Below, in pieces: positions 1 to 6,322 of a DNA stretch of 8,010 nt. How positions within the stretch are numbered: the first letter of the stretch is position 1; every line of letters starts with the position of its first letter. The notes under the pieces are model-generated. The model saw nothing but the letters and a program-made list of their open reading frames with translations, did no database searches and had not been told where the DNA came from. The position numbers and the translations under genes are program-made. The stretch lies in assembly GCA_037127585.1 (NCBI GenBank), contig JBAXYB010000129.1:1-8010 (forward strand). The letters are read 5' to 3'. This DNA comes from CAINDI01 sp037127585. GTDB taxonomy: Bacteria > Verrucomicrobiota > Verrucomicrobiia > Palsa-1439.

Positions 1-1673
1 GTCACCGACGAACCGGTGCCGGCAATGTTGTTGGTGACAGTCGTCCAGTCATTCGTCGCCAAGGTCGCACTGCGTTCGAGCCGGTAAAACTTATTGCTAA
101 CCGTCGTGAACGTCACTGTCCCATTCGCCGTGACATCGGTAATTCGCAGCAAACTTAGCGCATCGCCGAGCGCGGTACCGGCGAGCGCTTCCTGCCAATC
201 GGGGAAACCATCGCCATCACGGTCAGACAACCCCAGCGCCGCGAGCGCATCGGCGCGCCCCCAACCGTACGTGTTATTCGGAATCTGCGAGCCGGGAATG
301 CCGCCGCATGTTTGCGGTGTCGTGCGCGGGACGGCGGTCTGTTCGATCAACGTCTCGATTGCGTCCACCTGACCGCGCATTTCAGGATGCGCCGAGATCA
401 ACAACGCGATGAGGCCGGCGATGTGTGGCCCGGCCATGCTCGTGCCGCTCCAGCCACCGGCATACGTACTGGTGGGCACGCTCGACCGGATGTTGACGCC
501 AGGCGCGGCGATGTCCGGCTTCGGACGGTTCGACCCGTCCACCGTGACCGGTCCGCGACTGGAGAAATCGGCGATGGTATCGGTGTCACTTGTCGCGCCG
601 ACACTGAACGAGGCATCGTAAATCGCGGCCGGGTCGGCGACGCTGGAGCAGCCGGAGCCAGCATTGCCGGCGCTGACGACGACGACAATGCCGGCGGCGC
701 GCGTATTTTCAACAATCGTCTGGAGCACGGTCGGGTCCGTGCAACCTTCACTCGGCGGACAGCCCCAGGAATTATTGATGACGTCGGGAGCCAAATCGGG
801 ATTGGGGTTTAAGTTGTTCAAATCCGTCGGCGCGATGAACCACTGAAAACACTCCGCGTAAGTCGCCGGCGTGCCCCAGCCGCGCTCCATATTCCGGCAC
901 CCAATCCACTGCGCCGCGGGCGCCACCCCAATCTGATTCCCGGCCTCGTCGTCGCCGACCATCGTGCCCATCGTGTGTGTGCCGTGGCCGTGATCGTCAC
1001 ACGGCGCGAGCAGATTGTAGCCGCACGGGTTGCTGCCGGAATTGTGGACGTCGAGGCCGTGAATTGAATCGTGCCAATTGTAATTGTGATTAGTCGCGCC
1101 GGTGGTATAGCCCCGGTATTTGTTGATGAGTGCGGGATGATTCCATTGATACCCGGTATCCTGCCCGGCCACGACCACCGTCTGGCCGGTATAACCGAGA
1201 CTCCACACATCGGGCGCGTGGATTTTCGTGATGTTCCACTCGATGCTCGCCACTGCGAGCGAGCGCGCCAGTTGTGGCGCCACCGGTAGCGGACGATGTT
1301 GGACGGATGGGTTCGCGCTGATGTGGGCCACATCGGGCCGGTGCGCCAGCGCTTCGACGGCGCGCCGCGGCCCCCGAACCCAAACCATGTTGGCGATCCA
1401 GTACGGCCGGTACTTCACCTTCAGGCGGTCGAGATGATCGAGGACGGGTTTCTGACTGCGGTCGGCAGCTTCGAGAAGTTTGGTGTAAACAAACCAACCC
1501 CGTTCGGCTTTTGAAGCGAATTGCGCCGCGCCGCGCAAGTCCGCTTGTTCATGGAGCACCACCAGAAATTCCGCTTCGCCTTTTTCCGTTTGTGTCATAA
1601 CCCACGGGTCGACGGTCCCGGCGTGAGCCGCGACGGCGAGCAGACCAACCAAGGCTGCCGACCGGAACTTCAT
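1..1673 (-). CDS. Secreted subtilisin-family serine protease (peptidase S8), 3' end outside window
   Basis: An S8 endopeptidase that should be exported and cleave proteins outside the cytoplasm. The ATG at 1673 gives 557 codons, open to the window edge. Residues 1-18 look like a signal peptide (MKFRSAALVGLLAVAAHA). Residues 34-126 resemble an I9-type propeptide. The catalytic domain covers about 148-480 and has the full triad: Asp172 (GQDTGYQWNHP), His230 (DDHGHGTHTMGT) and Ser412 (GWSGTSMAGPH). The oxyanion-hole Asn is N337 (VSAGNAGSG). INNSWGC at 299-305 is typical of bacillopeptidase-F-like subtilases. Cysteines at 217, 225, 305, 311 and 342 could form disulfides after export. Residues 483-495 (SDRDGDGFPDWQE) resemble a calcium-binding type-3 linker. 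A beta-rich C-terminal segment then begins (KFYRLERS) and is cut by the window. The start is preferred because it keeps the signal peptide; the ribosome site is weak (AGG seven bases upstream). Family assignment is certain; substrate is unknown. Confidence 0.95.
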   Translation of the reverse strand, partial: MKFRSAALVGLLAVAAHAGTVDPWVMTQTEKGEAEFLVVLHEQADLRGAAQFASKAERGWFVYTKLLEAADRSQKPVLDHLDRLKVKYRPYWIANMVWVRGPRRAVEALAHRPDVAHISANPSVQHRPLPVAPQLARSLAVASIEWNITKIHAPDVWSLGYTGQTVVVAGQDTGYQWNHPALINKYRGYTTGATNHNYNWHDSIHGLDVHNSGSNPCGYNLLAPCDDHGHGTHTMGTMVGDDEAGNQIGVAPAAQWIGCRNMERGWGTPATYAECFQWFIAPTDLNNLNPNPDLAPDVINNSWGCPPSEGCTDPTVLQTIVENTRAAGIVVVVSAGNAGSGCSSVADPAAIYDASFSVGATSDTDTIADFSSRGPVTVDGSNRPKPDIAAPGVNIRSSVPTSTYAGGWSGTSMAGPHIAGLIALLISAHPEMRGQVDAIETLIEQTAVPRTTPQTCGGIPGSQIPNNTYGWGRADALAALGLSDRDGDGFPDWQEALAGTALGDALSLLRITDVTANGTVTFTTVSNKFYRLERSATLATNDWTTVTNNIAGTGSSV

Positions 1674-1792
1674 TGCAGCGCCTGGATGACCGCGGCGGGT
1701 AACTGATCGTAATTGATGCACCTTTAGTTCGCTTCAGTTTGGGTCAGTAGAAAATGTCTAATAACCCTTAATAACTTGAGACTTTATGAGGA
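1674..1792. other. AT-rich spacer between tRNA-Ser and the subtilase gene
   Basis: This non-coding stretch is clearly richer in A+T than its surroundings, especially 1715-1790. It holds two copies of TAATAAC (plus strand, 1759-1765 and 1769-1775) spaced exactly 10 bases apart. It also holds two copies of TCAGT (1734-1738 and 1744-1748), again 10 bases apart. It must contain the 5' leader of the subtilase gene and any promoter it has, but I could not identify a convincing -35/-10 pair. No hairpin followed by a T-run was found for termination of the tRNA transcript. Confidence 0.5.
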
Positions 1793-1882
1793 TGGCGGAG
1801 GGAGCGGGATTCGAACCCGCGAGGGCTGTTACACCCCACACGCTTTCCAGGCGTGCTCCTTAAACCACTCGGACACCCCTCC
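1793..1882 (-). tRNA. tRNA-Ser (anticodon GGA), CCA encoded
   Basis: A 90-base class II tRNA read on the minus strand. The acceptor stem GGAGGGG pairs with TCCCTCC (one G-U pair), followed by discriminator G and an encoded CCA at 1795-1793. The anticodon arm is CACGC-CTGGAAA-GCGTG, putting GGA at positions 34-36, which reads UCC (and UCU by wobble). The T arm is GCGGG-TTCGAAT-CCCGC. The variable region between the anticodon and T arms is long (TGGGGTGTAACAGCCCTC), as expected for serine tRNAs. The D arm contains the typical GAGTGGTTTAAGG segment. It lies downstream of, and on the same strand as, the five-gene operon, but has its own candidate promoter. Confidence 0.97.
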
Positions 1883-1894
1883 AAAACTGCGGCG

Positions 1895-1923
1895 AAGATA
1901 CCCGGTTGCGGTAAACGTCGCAA
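1895..1923 (-). promoter_or_regulatory. Candidate sigma-70-type promoter for tRNA-Ser
   Basis: On the minus strand, TTGCGA (1923-1918) and TATCTT (1900-1895) are separated by exactly 17 bases. Each matches four of six consensus positions. The -10 box ends 12 bases before the mature tRNA 5' end, so transcription would start about five bases upstream of the tRNA, a normal arrangement for tRNA genes. This is seen by eye only. Confidence 0.5.
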
Positions 1924-1931
1924 GCTCGGTG

Positions 1932-1950
1932 TAATGGCCGCCGGCCACTA
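1932..1950 (-). terminator. Hairpin overlapping the last stop codon of the operon
   Basis: On the minus strand the sequence TAGTGGCC-GGC-GGCCATTA forms an 8-base-pair stem (one G-U pair) with a three-base loop. Its first three bases are the TAG stop of the 58-residue gene. No T-run follows, so it is not a canonical intrinsic terminator. It could protect the transcript 3' end, mark a processing point before the tRNA, or act as a weak terminator. Confidence 0.35.
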
Positions 1951-2124
1951 CAACTCTTTGGCTTTTGCTAAATGGTCCAACAACCATTCCTCATCGAGCG
2001 GCCCAAGATCAAATTGCTTGGCCGCTTCTTCGGTGGCTCGCAACTTCGTCATGCCGGGTTCGTGCTTGAGCAGATCCAGCGCGTGGTGCAAAGCCTTAGC
2101 GAGTGTTTGGGCGTCGGCACTCAT
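1948..2124 (-). CDS. Small conserved-looking hypothetical protein (58 aa) coupled to sua5
   Basis: I do not recognise this protein. The ATG at 2124 overlaps the stop codon of the upstream Sua5 gene as ATGA (2124-2121), the usual sign of translational coupling and the main reason to believe it is a real gene. It runs 58 residues to a TAG at 1950-1948. It is soluble, with no signal peptide or membrane segment, and looks mostly alpha-helical: a helix at about 5-20 (AQTLAKALHHALDLLK), a break at EPGM (22-25), and helices at about 30-38 and 43-57 (LDEEWLLDHLAKAKE). No cysteines are present. The same frame extends upstream to 2277, but that part is the antisense-free shadow of Sua5 coding sequence, so the 58-residue form is preferred. 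It could be a small partner of Sua5 or an unrelated helical adaptor. Confidence 0.72.
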   Translation of the reverse strand: MSADAQTLAKALHHALDLLKHEPGMTKLRATEEAAKQFDLGPLDEEWLLDHLAKAKEL

Positions 2125-3173
2125 GGTTTTCCAGCGGCGCGTTGCAACCGGTCGCGCACGGCTAAGCCGAGTCCGCTGGCCGGCGGCAATACGCAGAGGA
2201 TGATCGCGATCTCTTGTTTGTCGAACACGCGCAGCGCCGCGAACAACCGCTTCGCCATCCGCTCCCACTCGCCCCATTTGCCGAAACTCGACAGCACCTC
2301 AGTAACCGGCGTGACGGCCGGCACCATCTCATCGCTCACCAAGGCCGCGACTTTGTGGCCGCGGTTGCGCAGATCGATCGCGCGGGCGATGAGGTGGTTG
2401 GTCACATCTTCCAACTCGCCATCGAATAATTCCACCCGGGCGCGGGGCGCGTAGTGTTGCGTGGTCATGCCGGGACTGGCGACGCCGCGTTTGGCCAAGT
2501 CATCCGCGACGCTCGGCGCGAGTGCGACCGGGCCGATGAGTGCTTCCAGTTGTTCGCGCGTCACGCCACCGGGCCGGAGAATGGCCGGTGGCGATTGCGT
2601 CAGATCCAGTACCGTGGATTCGACCCCCATCGTGGTCGGGCCGGCATCCAGAATCATTTCAACGCCGGCGCCGAGGTCTTCGAGCACGTGTTCGGCGCGC
2701 GTGGCGCTGGTACGGCCAAATTTATTGGCACTTGGCGCGGCGATTGGCAGATTCGCTTCCACCAGCAAGAGCGCAGCGACGGGATGCCGGGGCATGCGCA
2801 AGCCGACAGTGCCGCGACCGGCGGTGACTTCATCCGGCACGCGCGCCGATTTCTCGACGACCAACGTCAGTGGGCCTGGCCAGAATTTCTCCGCGAGCGT
2901 GCGGAAATGCGCCGGCAATTCTTTCGCGAGGGTCTCGGCCATTGCGATGTCGCGGACGTGAACAATGAGCGGATCCCAGCCCGGGCGGTCTTTGGCTTTG
3001 AAAATTTTTGCGACGGCATCCTTGTTGAGCGCATCTGCGCCGAGGCCGTACACGGTTTCGGTCGGGAAGGCGACGAGTCCGCCACGGCGCAGGATCGTCG
3101 CGGCCGCTTGCAAGTGAACGCGCAGCGGGAAACTGGGGTTGACTTTGACGACTTGGCGGTTGGTTTTGGCCAC
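2121..3173 (-). CDS. sua5: L-threonylcarbamoyladenylate synthase, two-domain Sua5 type
   Basis: Makes threonylcarbamoyl-AMP from threonine, bicarbonate and ATP, the first step of N6-threonylcarbamoyladenosine (t6A37) formation on tRNAs that read ANN codons; cytoplasmic. With the GTG start at 3173 it is 350 residues, normal for the long Sua5 form. The YrdC/TsaC domain spans about 15-210: FPTETVYGLGA at 36-46, the KxR motif K61/R63 (KAKDRP), the SxN motif S148/N150 (APSANKFGRTSA), MGVESTVLDL near 182-191 and ILRPGGVT near 198-205. The interdomain linker SPGMTTQHYAP (233-243) leads into the C-terminal Sua5 domain, with RLFAALR and a final GLGLAVRDRLQRAA. A TTG at 3194 would add seven residues; GTG is preferred because TTG is rarer and neither has a clear ribosome site. 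It starts 24 bases after the glycerate kinase stop and overlaps the next gene by four bases (ATGA). Confidence 0.95.
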   Translation of the reverse strand: MAKTNRQVVKVNPSFPLRVHLQAAATILRRGGLVAFPTETVYGLGADALNKDAVAKIFKAKDRPGWDPLIVHVRDIAMAETLAKELPAHFRTLAEKFWPGPLTLVVEKSARVPDEVTAGRGTVGLRMPRHPVAALLLVEANLPIAAPSANKFGRTSATRAEHVLEDLGAGVEMILDAGPTTMGVESTVLDLTQSPPAILRPGGVTREQLEALIGPVALAPSVADDLAKRGVASPGMTTQHYAPRARVELFDGELEDVTNHLIARAIDLRNRGHKVAALVSDEMVPAVTPVTEVLSSFGKWGEWERMAKRLFAALRVFDKQEIAIILCVLPPASGLGLAVRDRLQRAAGKP

Positions 3174-3197
3174 GGAGCGCGAACCGTAGCACAAGCG

Positions 3198-4289
3198 TTA
3201 CCGGCGGACAATCGGGAGTTGCCGGGTTGCCGTCGCCAACAATTCTGGCGCGCGGCGTAGTGCTTCTTCGAGGGGTAAGTCCGCTGGTGCAATCGCGAGA
3301 ACTGCATCGATGCCGGCGCGCCGCCACTCCGCCTCAGTCAACTTCACGCGGCCGGCCAGAACGGCCACTTTAACGCCGTGCTGACGCGCCAGCGCGGTCA
3401 CGCCGGCCACGACTTTGCCGTGTAACGATTGTTCGTCGAATTGGCCTTCGCCGGTAATCACCCACGCGGCGCCGGTCAGCGCTTCCGGTAATCCGCTCGC
3501 GTGCATGACAGTCTCGATACCGGGAACAAGGCGTGCTTTGAGGAAGGCGATTGCGCCGCCACCAAGTCCGCCGGCCGCGCCGCTGCCGGGGATGTTGAGG
3601 ATGTCGGGTTTCACCAAACCGGCAAGATGGCGCAGCCCGGCATCCAAGCGCGTGACCATGGCTGGCGTTGCGCCTTTCTGGGGGCCGAATACCGCGGCGG
3701 CACCGCGTTCGCCGCAGAGCGGGTTGGTCACGTCGCAGAGAACTTCGACGGGTGGAAGAGGAGTCGCGGGCGGGTGAATGGTGGCGATGTGTTCCAACTC
3801 GCCGCCACCGAGTCCGACCGGCTGACCTTGGGCGTCGAGAAATCGCCAGCCCAACGCCATTGCGGCCCCGACGCCGCCGTCGTTGGTCGCGCTGCCGCCG
3901 ATGGCGAGCCAGATGTGTTTGGCGCCGCGCTGAAGCGCGTCGGCGATTAGTTCGCCGGTGCCGTAGGTGGTGGTCAACAGGGGATTGCGTTGTTCGGGCC
4001 GGAGTAGAACCAAGCCGCTCGCTTGCGCCATTTCAATGCAGGCCCGGCGTTCACGTTCCAACCAAAGATACATGGCACTACTATGTATCGACGGTAACGG
4101 GCCGGTGACGATTTTGGTAATCCATTCGCCACCGAGCGCGGCGTGTAACGCAGCGGCGGTGCCGTCGCCGCCATCGGCCATTGGTTTACTGATGATATGG
4201 TGATCGGGCAGGGAACGCCGCACGATCTCGCAAGCTGCCGGGGCGGTGAGGCTGCCTTTGAACTTGTCGAGGGCGACGACGATTTTCAT
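3198..4289 (-). CDS. glxK: Glycerate kinase, GarK/GlxK family
   Basis: Phosphorylates D-glycerate with ATP; characterised GarK/GlxK members make 2-phosphoglycerate, which enters lower glycolysis. Cytoplasmic. The 363 residues are close to the family length of roughly 375-385. Visible family motifs, in order, are DKFKGS (8-13), MADGGDGT (37-44), GGSATNDGG (131-139), CDVTNPL (185-191), the glycine-rich GAAGGLGGG (237-245) and TGEGQFDEQS (279-288). The reading frame is open farther upstream to 4496, but the protein begins naturally at MKIVVALDKFKGS, whose ATG (4289-4287) overlaps the LarA stop as ATGA; the longer N-terminal part is arginine/proline-rich shadow translation. There is no separate ribosome site, so translation probably depends on coupling to LarA. 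The adjacent hydroxyacid racemase suggests the two enzymes share a substrate pool. The exact phosphorylation position and stereospecificity cannot be read from sequence. Confidence 0.95.
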   Translation of the reverse strand: MKIVVALDKFKGSLTAPAACEIVRRSLPDHHIISKPMADGGDGTAAALHAALGGEWITKIVTGPLPSIHSSAMYLWLERERRACIEMAQASGLVLLRPEQRNPLLTTTYGTGELIADALQRGAKHIWLAIGGSATNDGGVGAAMALGWRFLDAQGQPVGLGGGELEHIATIHPPATPLPPVEVLCDVTNPLCGERGAAAVFGPQKGATPAMVTRLDAGLRHLAGLVKPDILNIPGSGAAGGLGGGAIAFLKARLVPGIETVMHASGLPEALTGAAWVITGEGQFDEQSLHGKVVAGVTALARQHGVKVAVLAGRVKLTEAEWRRAGIDAVLAIAPADLPLEEALRRAPELLATATRQLPIVRR

Positions 4290-5560
4290 CGGACGTAGGC
4301 GATGGTCTGGGGGCCTTCGGGGAGGACGCAGATAGTTGCCGGTCGACCGAGCTTCGCTTCGATGTCGGTGACCGTGGCCTCGATGCTGTGGCAGGGCTGA
4401 AGCAACGTGCGGCGGATTTGCGCGTCGGTCAGGCCGTCGCTGCGGACGTAGACATCGGCGCGGAGCTGAATTGTTGCTTGGATTTGCACCTGCCATTGAT
4501 CGGGCTGGCTGAAACCGGGTTGCGCCAGCATGTCGAGCGCGGCTTGCGGCGAACCAGCTTCTTCCAGCAACTCGACAAAACGGCCACCTTCCGGCAATCC
4601 GTCAGCGCACGCCGCAGCAATGATGATCGTTCCGCCGTCGCGAACGATTCGGTTCGCGGCGCTGAGGCCTTTGACGCATTGATAAAGATTCTGGTCGAGC
4701 GGGTAGCCGCTGTTGGTGGTGATCACGATGTCGAACGGAGCGACCACGGCAGCCATGGCGTGCTCCTTCACGAAGGCGCAGCCGGCCGCGTGCGCCGCCA
4801 GTAAATCGCCGGCAAAGACGCCGGTGATTTCACGGGCGGAATTGAGGGTGACGTTGAGGATGAACGTCGGCTTGGTGCGCAAGGCGACCTCGCGCATTTC
4901 TTCCCAGATCGGATTGCCGGACGTGACACCCCAGGTCGCGTTCGGATTGCCGATCATGTCGTAACCGTGGTTGCTCTGAACGCTTTCCGCGCCGGCAATC
5001 GACGGCAACACGCCTTTCGGTCCGCCGCTGAATCCGGCGAAGAAATGCGGTTCGATGAAGCCGGTCAGGATGCGCACGTCGGCATTTAAAAAATGCCGGC
5101 TGACGCGCACCGGATGGCCGCGTGAAGTCTTTCCCAGCGAAACGAGATTCGCGGCGTCGTTGGCGTCGTGTTGGAGACACCGGTAATTGTCCACGATCTT
5201 GTCGCCGAGCATCTGGCGTAACTCGGCGTCGGTCTGGGGTCGGTGCGTGCCGAGGGCGTTGATCAATGTGATGTCGCTACGTGAAATGCCGGCAGATTCG
5301 AGTTCGGCCAGCAACACCGGCAAAATGCGGTCGTTCGGTGTCGCGCGCGTGATGTCAGTGTGGACGATGACGACTTTGTTGCCGGCGCGAACGTTCTCCG
5401 CCAACGGTGCCGATTGAATTGGTTGGCGCAAAGCCGCGCGAATCGCAGCCGGTTCGTCGCCGACGCCCGGTAAGTGCCGAGAGCGGACGACTTCAGCGTG
5501 CGCTGGCAAGTTGATGATCAGGCCGGTCGGGCCGTAGGCAAGTTGGATGGGTTTGGTCAC
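4286..5560 (-). CDS. larA: LarA-family nickel-dependent 2-hydroxyacid racemase/epimerase
   Basis: LarA enzymes invert the alpha-carbon of 2-hydroxyacids (lactate in the founding member) by hydride transfer to a nickel-pincer nucleotide cofactor bound covalently to lysine. All 424 residues fit the family length. The key residues of characterised LarA (His108, His174, Lys184, His200) align at a constant offset of two: H106 (ALGTHRPQT), H172 (GFIEPHFFAGF), K182 (SGGPKGVLPSIAG) and H198 (QSNHGYD). The N-terminal D69/R72 pair (HTDITRATP) matches the conserved DxxR segment. It starts at GTG (5560-5558), which overlaps the stop of the SGNH gene as GTGA, and its own TGA overlaps the glycerate kinase ATG. 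No larB, larC or larE cofactor-synthesis gene is present in the window, so the cofactor must be supplied from elsewhere. The LarA superfamily includes enzymes for several hydroxyacids, so lactate should not be assumed; glycerate is an appealing guess from context. Confidence 0.93.
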   Translation of the reverse strand: MTKPIQLAYGPTGLIINLPAHAEVVRSRHLPGVGDEPAAIRAALRQPIQSAPLAENVRAGNKVVIVHTDITRATPNDRILPVLLAELESAGISRSDITLINALGTHRPQTDAELRQMLGDKIVDNYRCLQHDANDAANLVSLGKTSRGHPVRVSRHFLNADVRILTGFIEPHFFAGFSGGPKGVLPSIAGAESVQSNHGYDMIGNPNATWGVTSGNPIWEEMREVALRTKPTFILNVTLNSAREITGVFAGDLLAAHAAGCAFVKEHAMAAVVAPFDIVITTNSGYPLDQNLYQCVKGLSAANRIVRDGGTIIIAAACADGLPEGGRFVELLEEAGSPQAALDMLAQPGFSQPDQWQVQIQATIQLRADVYVRSDGLTDAQIRRTLLQPCHSIEATVTDIEAKLGRPATICVLPEGPQTIAYVR

Positions 5561-6219
5561 GGGCGTTTGGTTGGAGCTAAAAGAGTTTTGGCGACGATCT
5601 CCGCGATGACGGCGTAGCCGGCGTTGTTGGGATGAATCTTATCGGCGCCATAATATTTTGTGTTCTTCCAGTCGGAGAGGCGCGGGTCGCCGCCGATGTT
5701 GGCCACGGTGATGCCTTGTTTGGGGAACTCGGCCAGCATCTTGGTGATGAACCACTGCCGGTCTTCTTCCCAGTTCTTGCGGGGGTAATGACCTTGGGCG
5801 ATGGGGGTGAGAGCGATAACGTTCTGGAAGCCCGCCGCTTTGCGGTCGAGGAAATAGTTCTGGTACTTCGCGAAGATGACCTCGCGGGACAGATCGGTTT
5901 GGCCCCATTGATTGACCAATTCCAATCCAATCAAATACTGGCACTGCGCGTGATGGGGATCGACCTTGGTCGGGGCGTTGGCCTGCATTTTGTCGATGGT
6001 CTGGCCGGGGACGCCGGTGTTGAGCAGCGTGACAGTCTTGCCGGCTTTCTGCAGAATCGACTGTACCTGATTCGGATAATTGGAGCCGGCCGTCGAGCCG
6101 GAGCCGGCGACCCAGGAGTTGCCGTCGAAGAGGATGTTGTAAGCGGACTTATTCGACTGACCGAATCCGAATGGTGCGGTGACGAGAAGCAGACAGAGAG
6201 CGAGACGAAGATTCTTCAT
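5557..6219 (-). CDS. Exported SGNH/GDSL-like hydrolase
   Basis: Probably an esterase or acyl-hydrolase acting outside the cytoplasm. The 220-residue length fits single-domain SGNH hydrolases. Residues 1-20 form a signal peptide (K/R near the start, then LALCLLLVTAPFGFG). Block I is ILFDGNSWVAGSG (29-41), with Ser35 as nucleophile in a GNS rather than GDS setting. Block II is NTGVPGQT (67-74), with Gly69. Block III is atypical: IGLELVNQWG (97-106), with N103 as the likely oxyanion Asn in place of the usual GxND. Block V is DKIHPNNAGY (193-202), giving D193 and H196. The ATG at 6219 is the natural start because it keeps the signal peptide; no Shine-Dalgarno is present. It is the first gene of the operon and overlaps larA by four bases. 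The substrate is unknown; acylated sugars or lipids are both possible. Confidence 0.88.
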   Translation of the reverse strand: MKNLRLALCLLLVTAPFGFGQSNKSAYNILFDGNSWVAGSGSTAGSNYPNQVQSILQKAGKTVTLLNTGVPGQTIDKMQANAPTKVDPHHAQCQYLIGLELVNQWGQTDLSREVIFAKYQNYFLDRKAAGFQNVIALTPIAQGHYPRKNWEEDRQWFITKMLAEFPKQGITVANIGGDPRLSDWKNTKYYGADKIHPNNAGYAVIAEIVAKTLLAPTKRP

Positions 6220-6233
6220 GAGTGTTGGCTAGG

Positions 6234-6262
6234 AGGTAACCGTAACGCGCCAATCCGGTCAA
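6234..6262 (-). promoter_or_regulatory. Weak candidate promoter for the five-gene operon
   Basis: On the minus strand a good -35 box, TTGACC (6262-6257), is followed 17 bases later by TTACCT (6239-6234), a poor -10 match. The position, ahead of the first gene and in the divergent spacer, is right for the operon promoter, but the -10 call is weak. The leader also contains TACCTCCT (6238-6231), which is the complement of a Shine-Dalgarno sequence. Confidence 0.25.
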
Positions 6263-6277
6263 GGCTGGACTCCCCGG

Positions 6278-6306
6278 TTGACTTTTCCCTGTGGGTGGGC
6301 GCTAAT
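6278..6306 (+). promoter_or_regulatory. Candidate promoter for the Nudix and ASCH-GNAT genes
   Basis: TTGACT (6278-6283) and GCTAAT (6301-6306) are separated by 17 bases. The -35 matches five of six consensus positions and the -10 matches four of six. Transcription would then begin near 6313, which would exclude the ATG at 6305 as the Nudix start and favour the ATG at 6323. Confidence 0.4.
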
Positions 6307-6322
6307 GAATTCGAAGACTCTC

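Noticed and set aside
1793..1882. tRNA-Ser as an occupied phage or island attachment site
   Set aside because: No integrase gene and no second copy of the tRNA 3' end are seen in the window, and both flanks carry ordinary chromosomal genes.
1793..2124. Functional link between Sua5 and the neighbouring tRNA-Ser
   Set aside because: t6A is made on tRNAs that decode ANN codons. This tRNA has anticodon GGA and reads UCC/UCU, so it is not a t6A substrate; proximity alone is not evidence.
2454..3260. Plus-strand open frame of 268 codons opposite the sua5 gene
   Set aside because: It is antisense to a gene with clear Sua5 motifs, has low-complexity arginine/glycine-rich composition and no recognisable domain. 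High-GC genes commonly leave open antisense frames.
4287..4496. Longer 432-residue form of glycerate kinase starting upstream
   Set aside because: The extra 69 residues are arginine/proline-rich shadow of the larA coding region, and the family begins at the MKIVVALDKFKGS segment.
6231..6238. Perfect Shine-Dalgarno-like AGGAGGTA on the plus strand
   Set aside because: No ATG, GTG or TTG start lies 4-14 bases downstream, so it does not serve a gene. On the minus strand it is a CCTCCT in the SGNH leader with no visible pairing partner.
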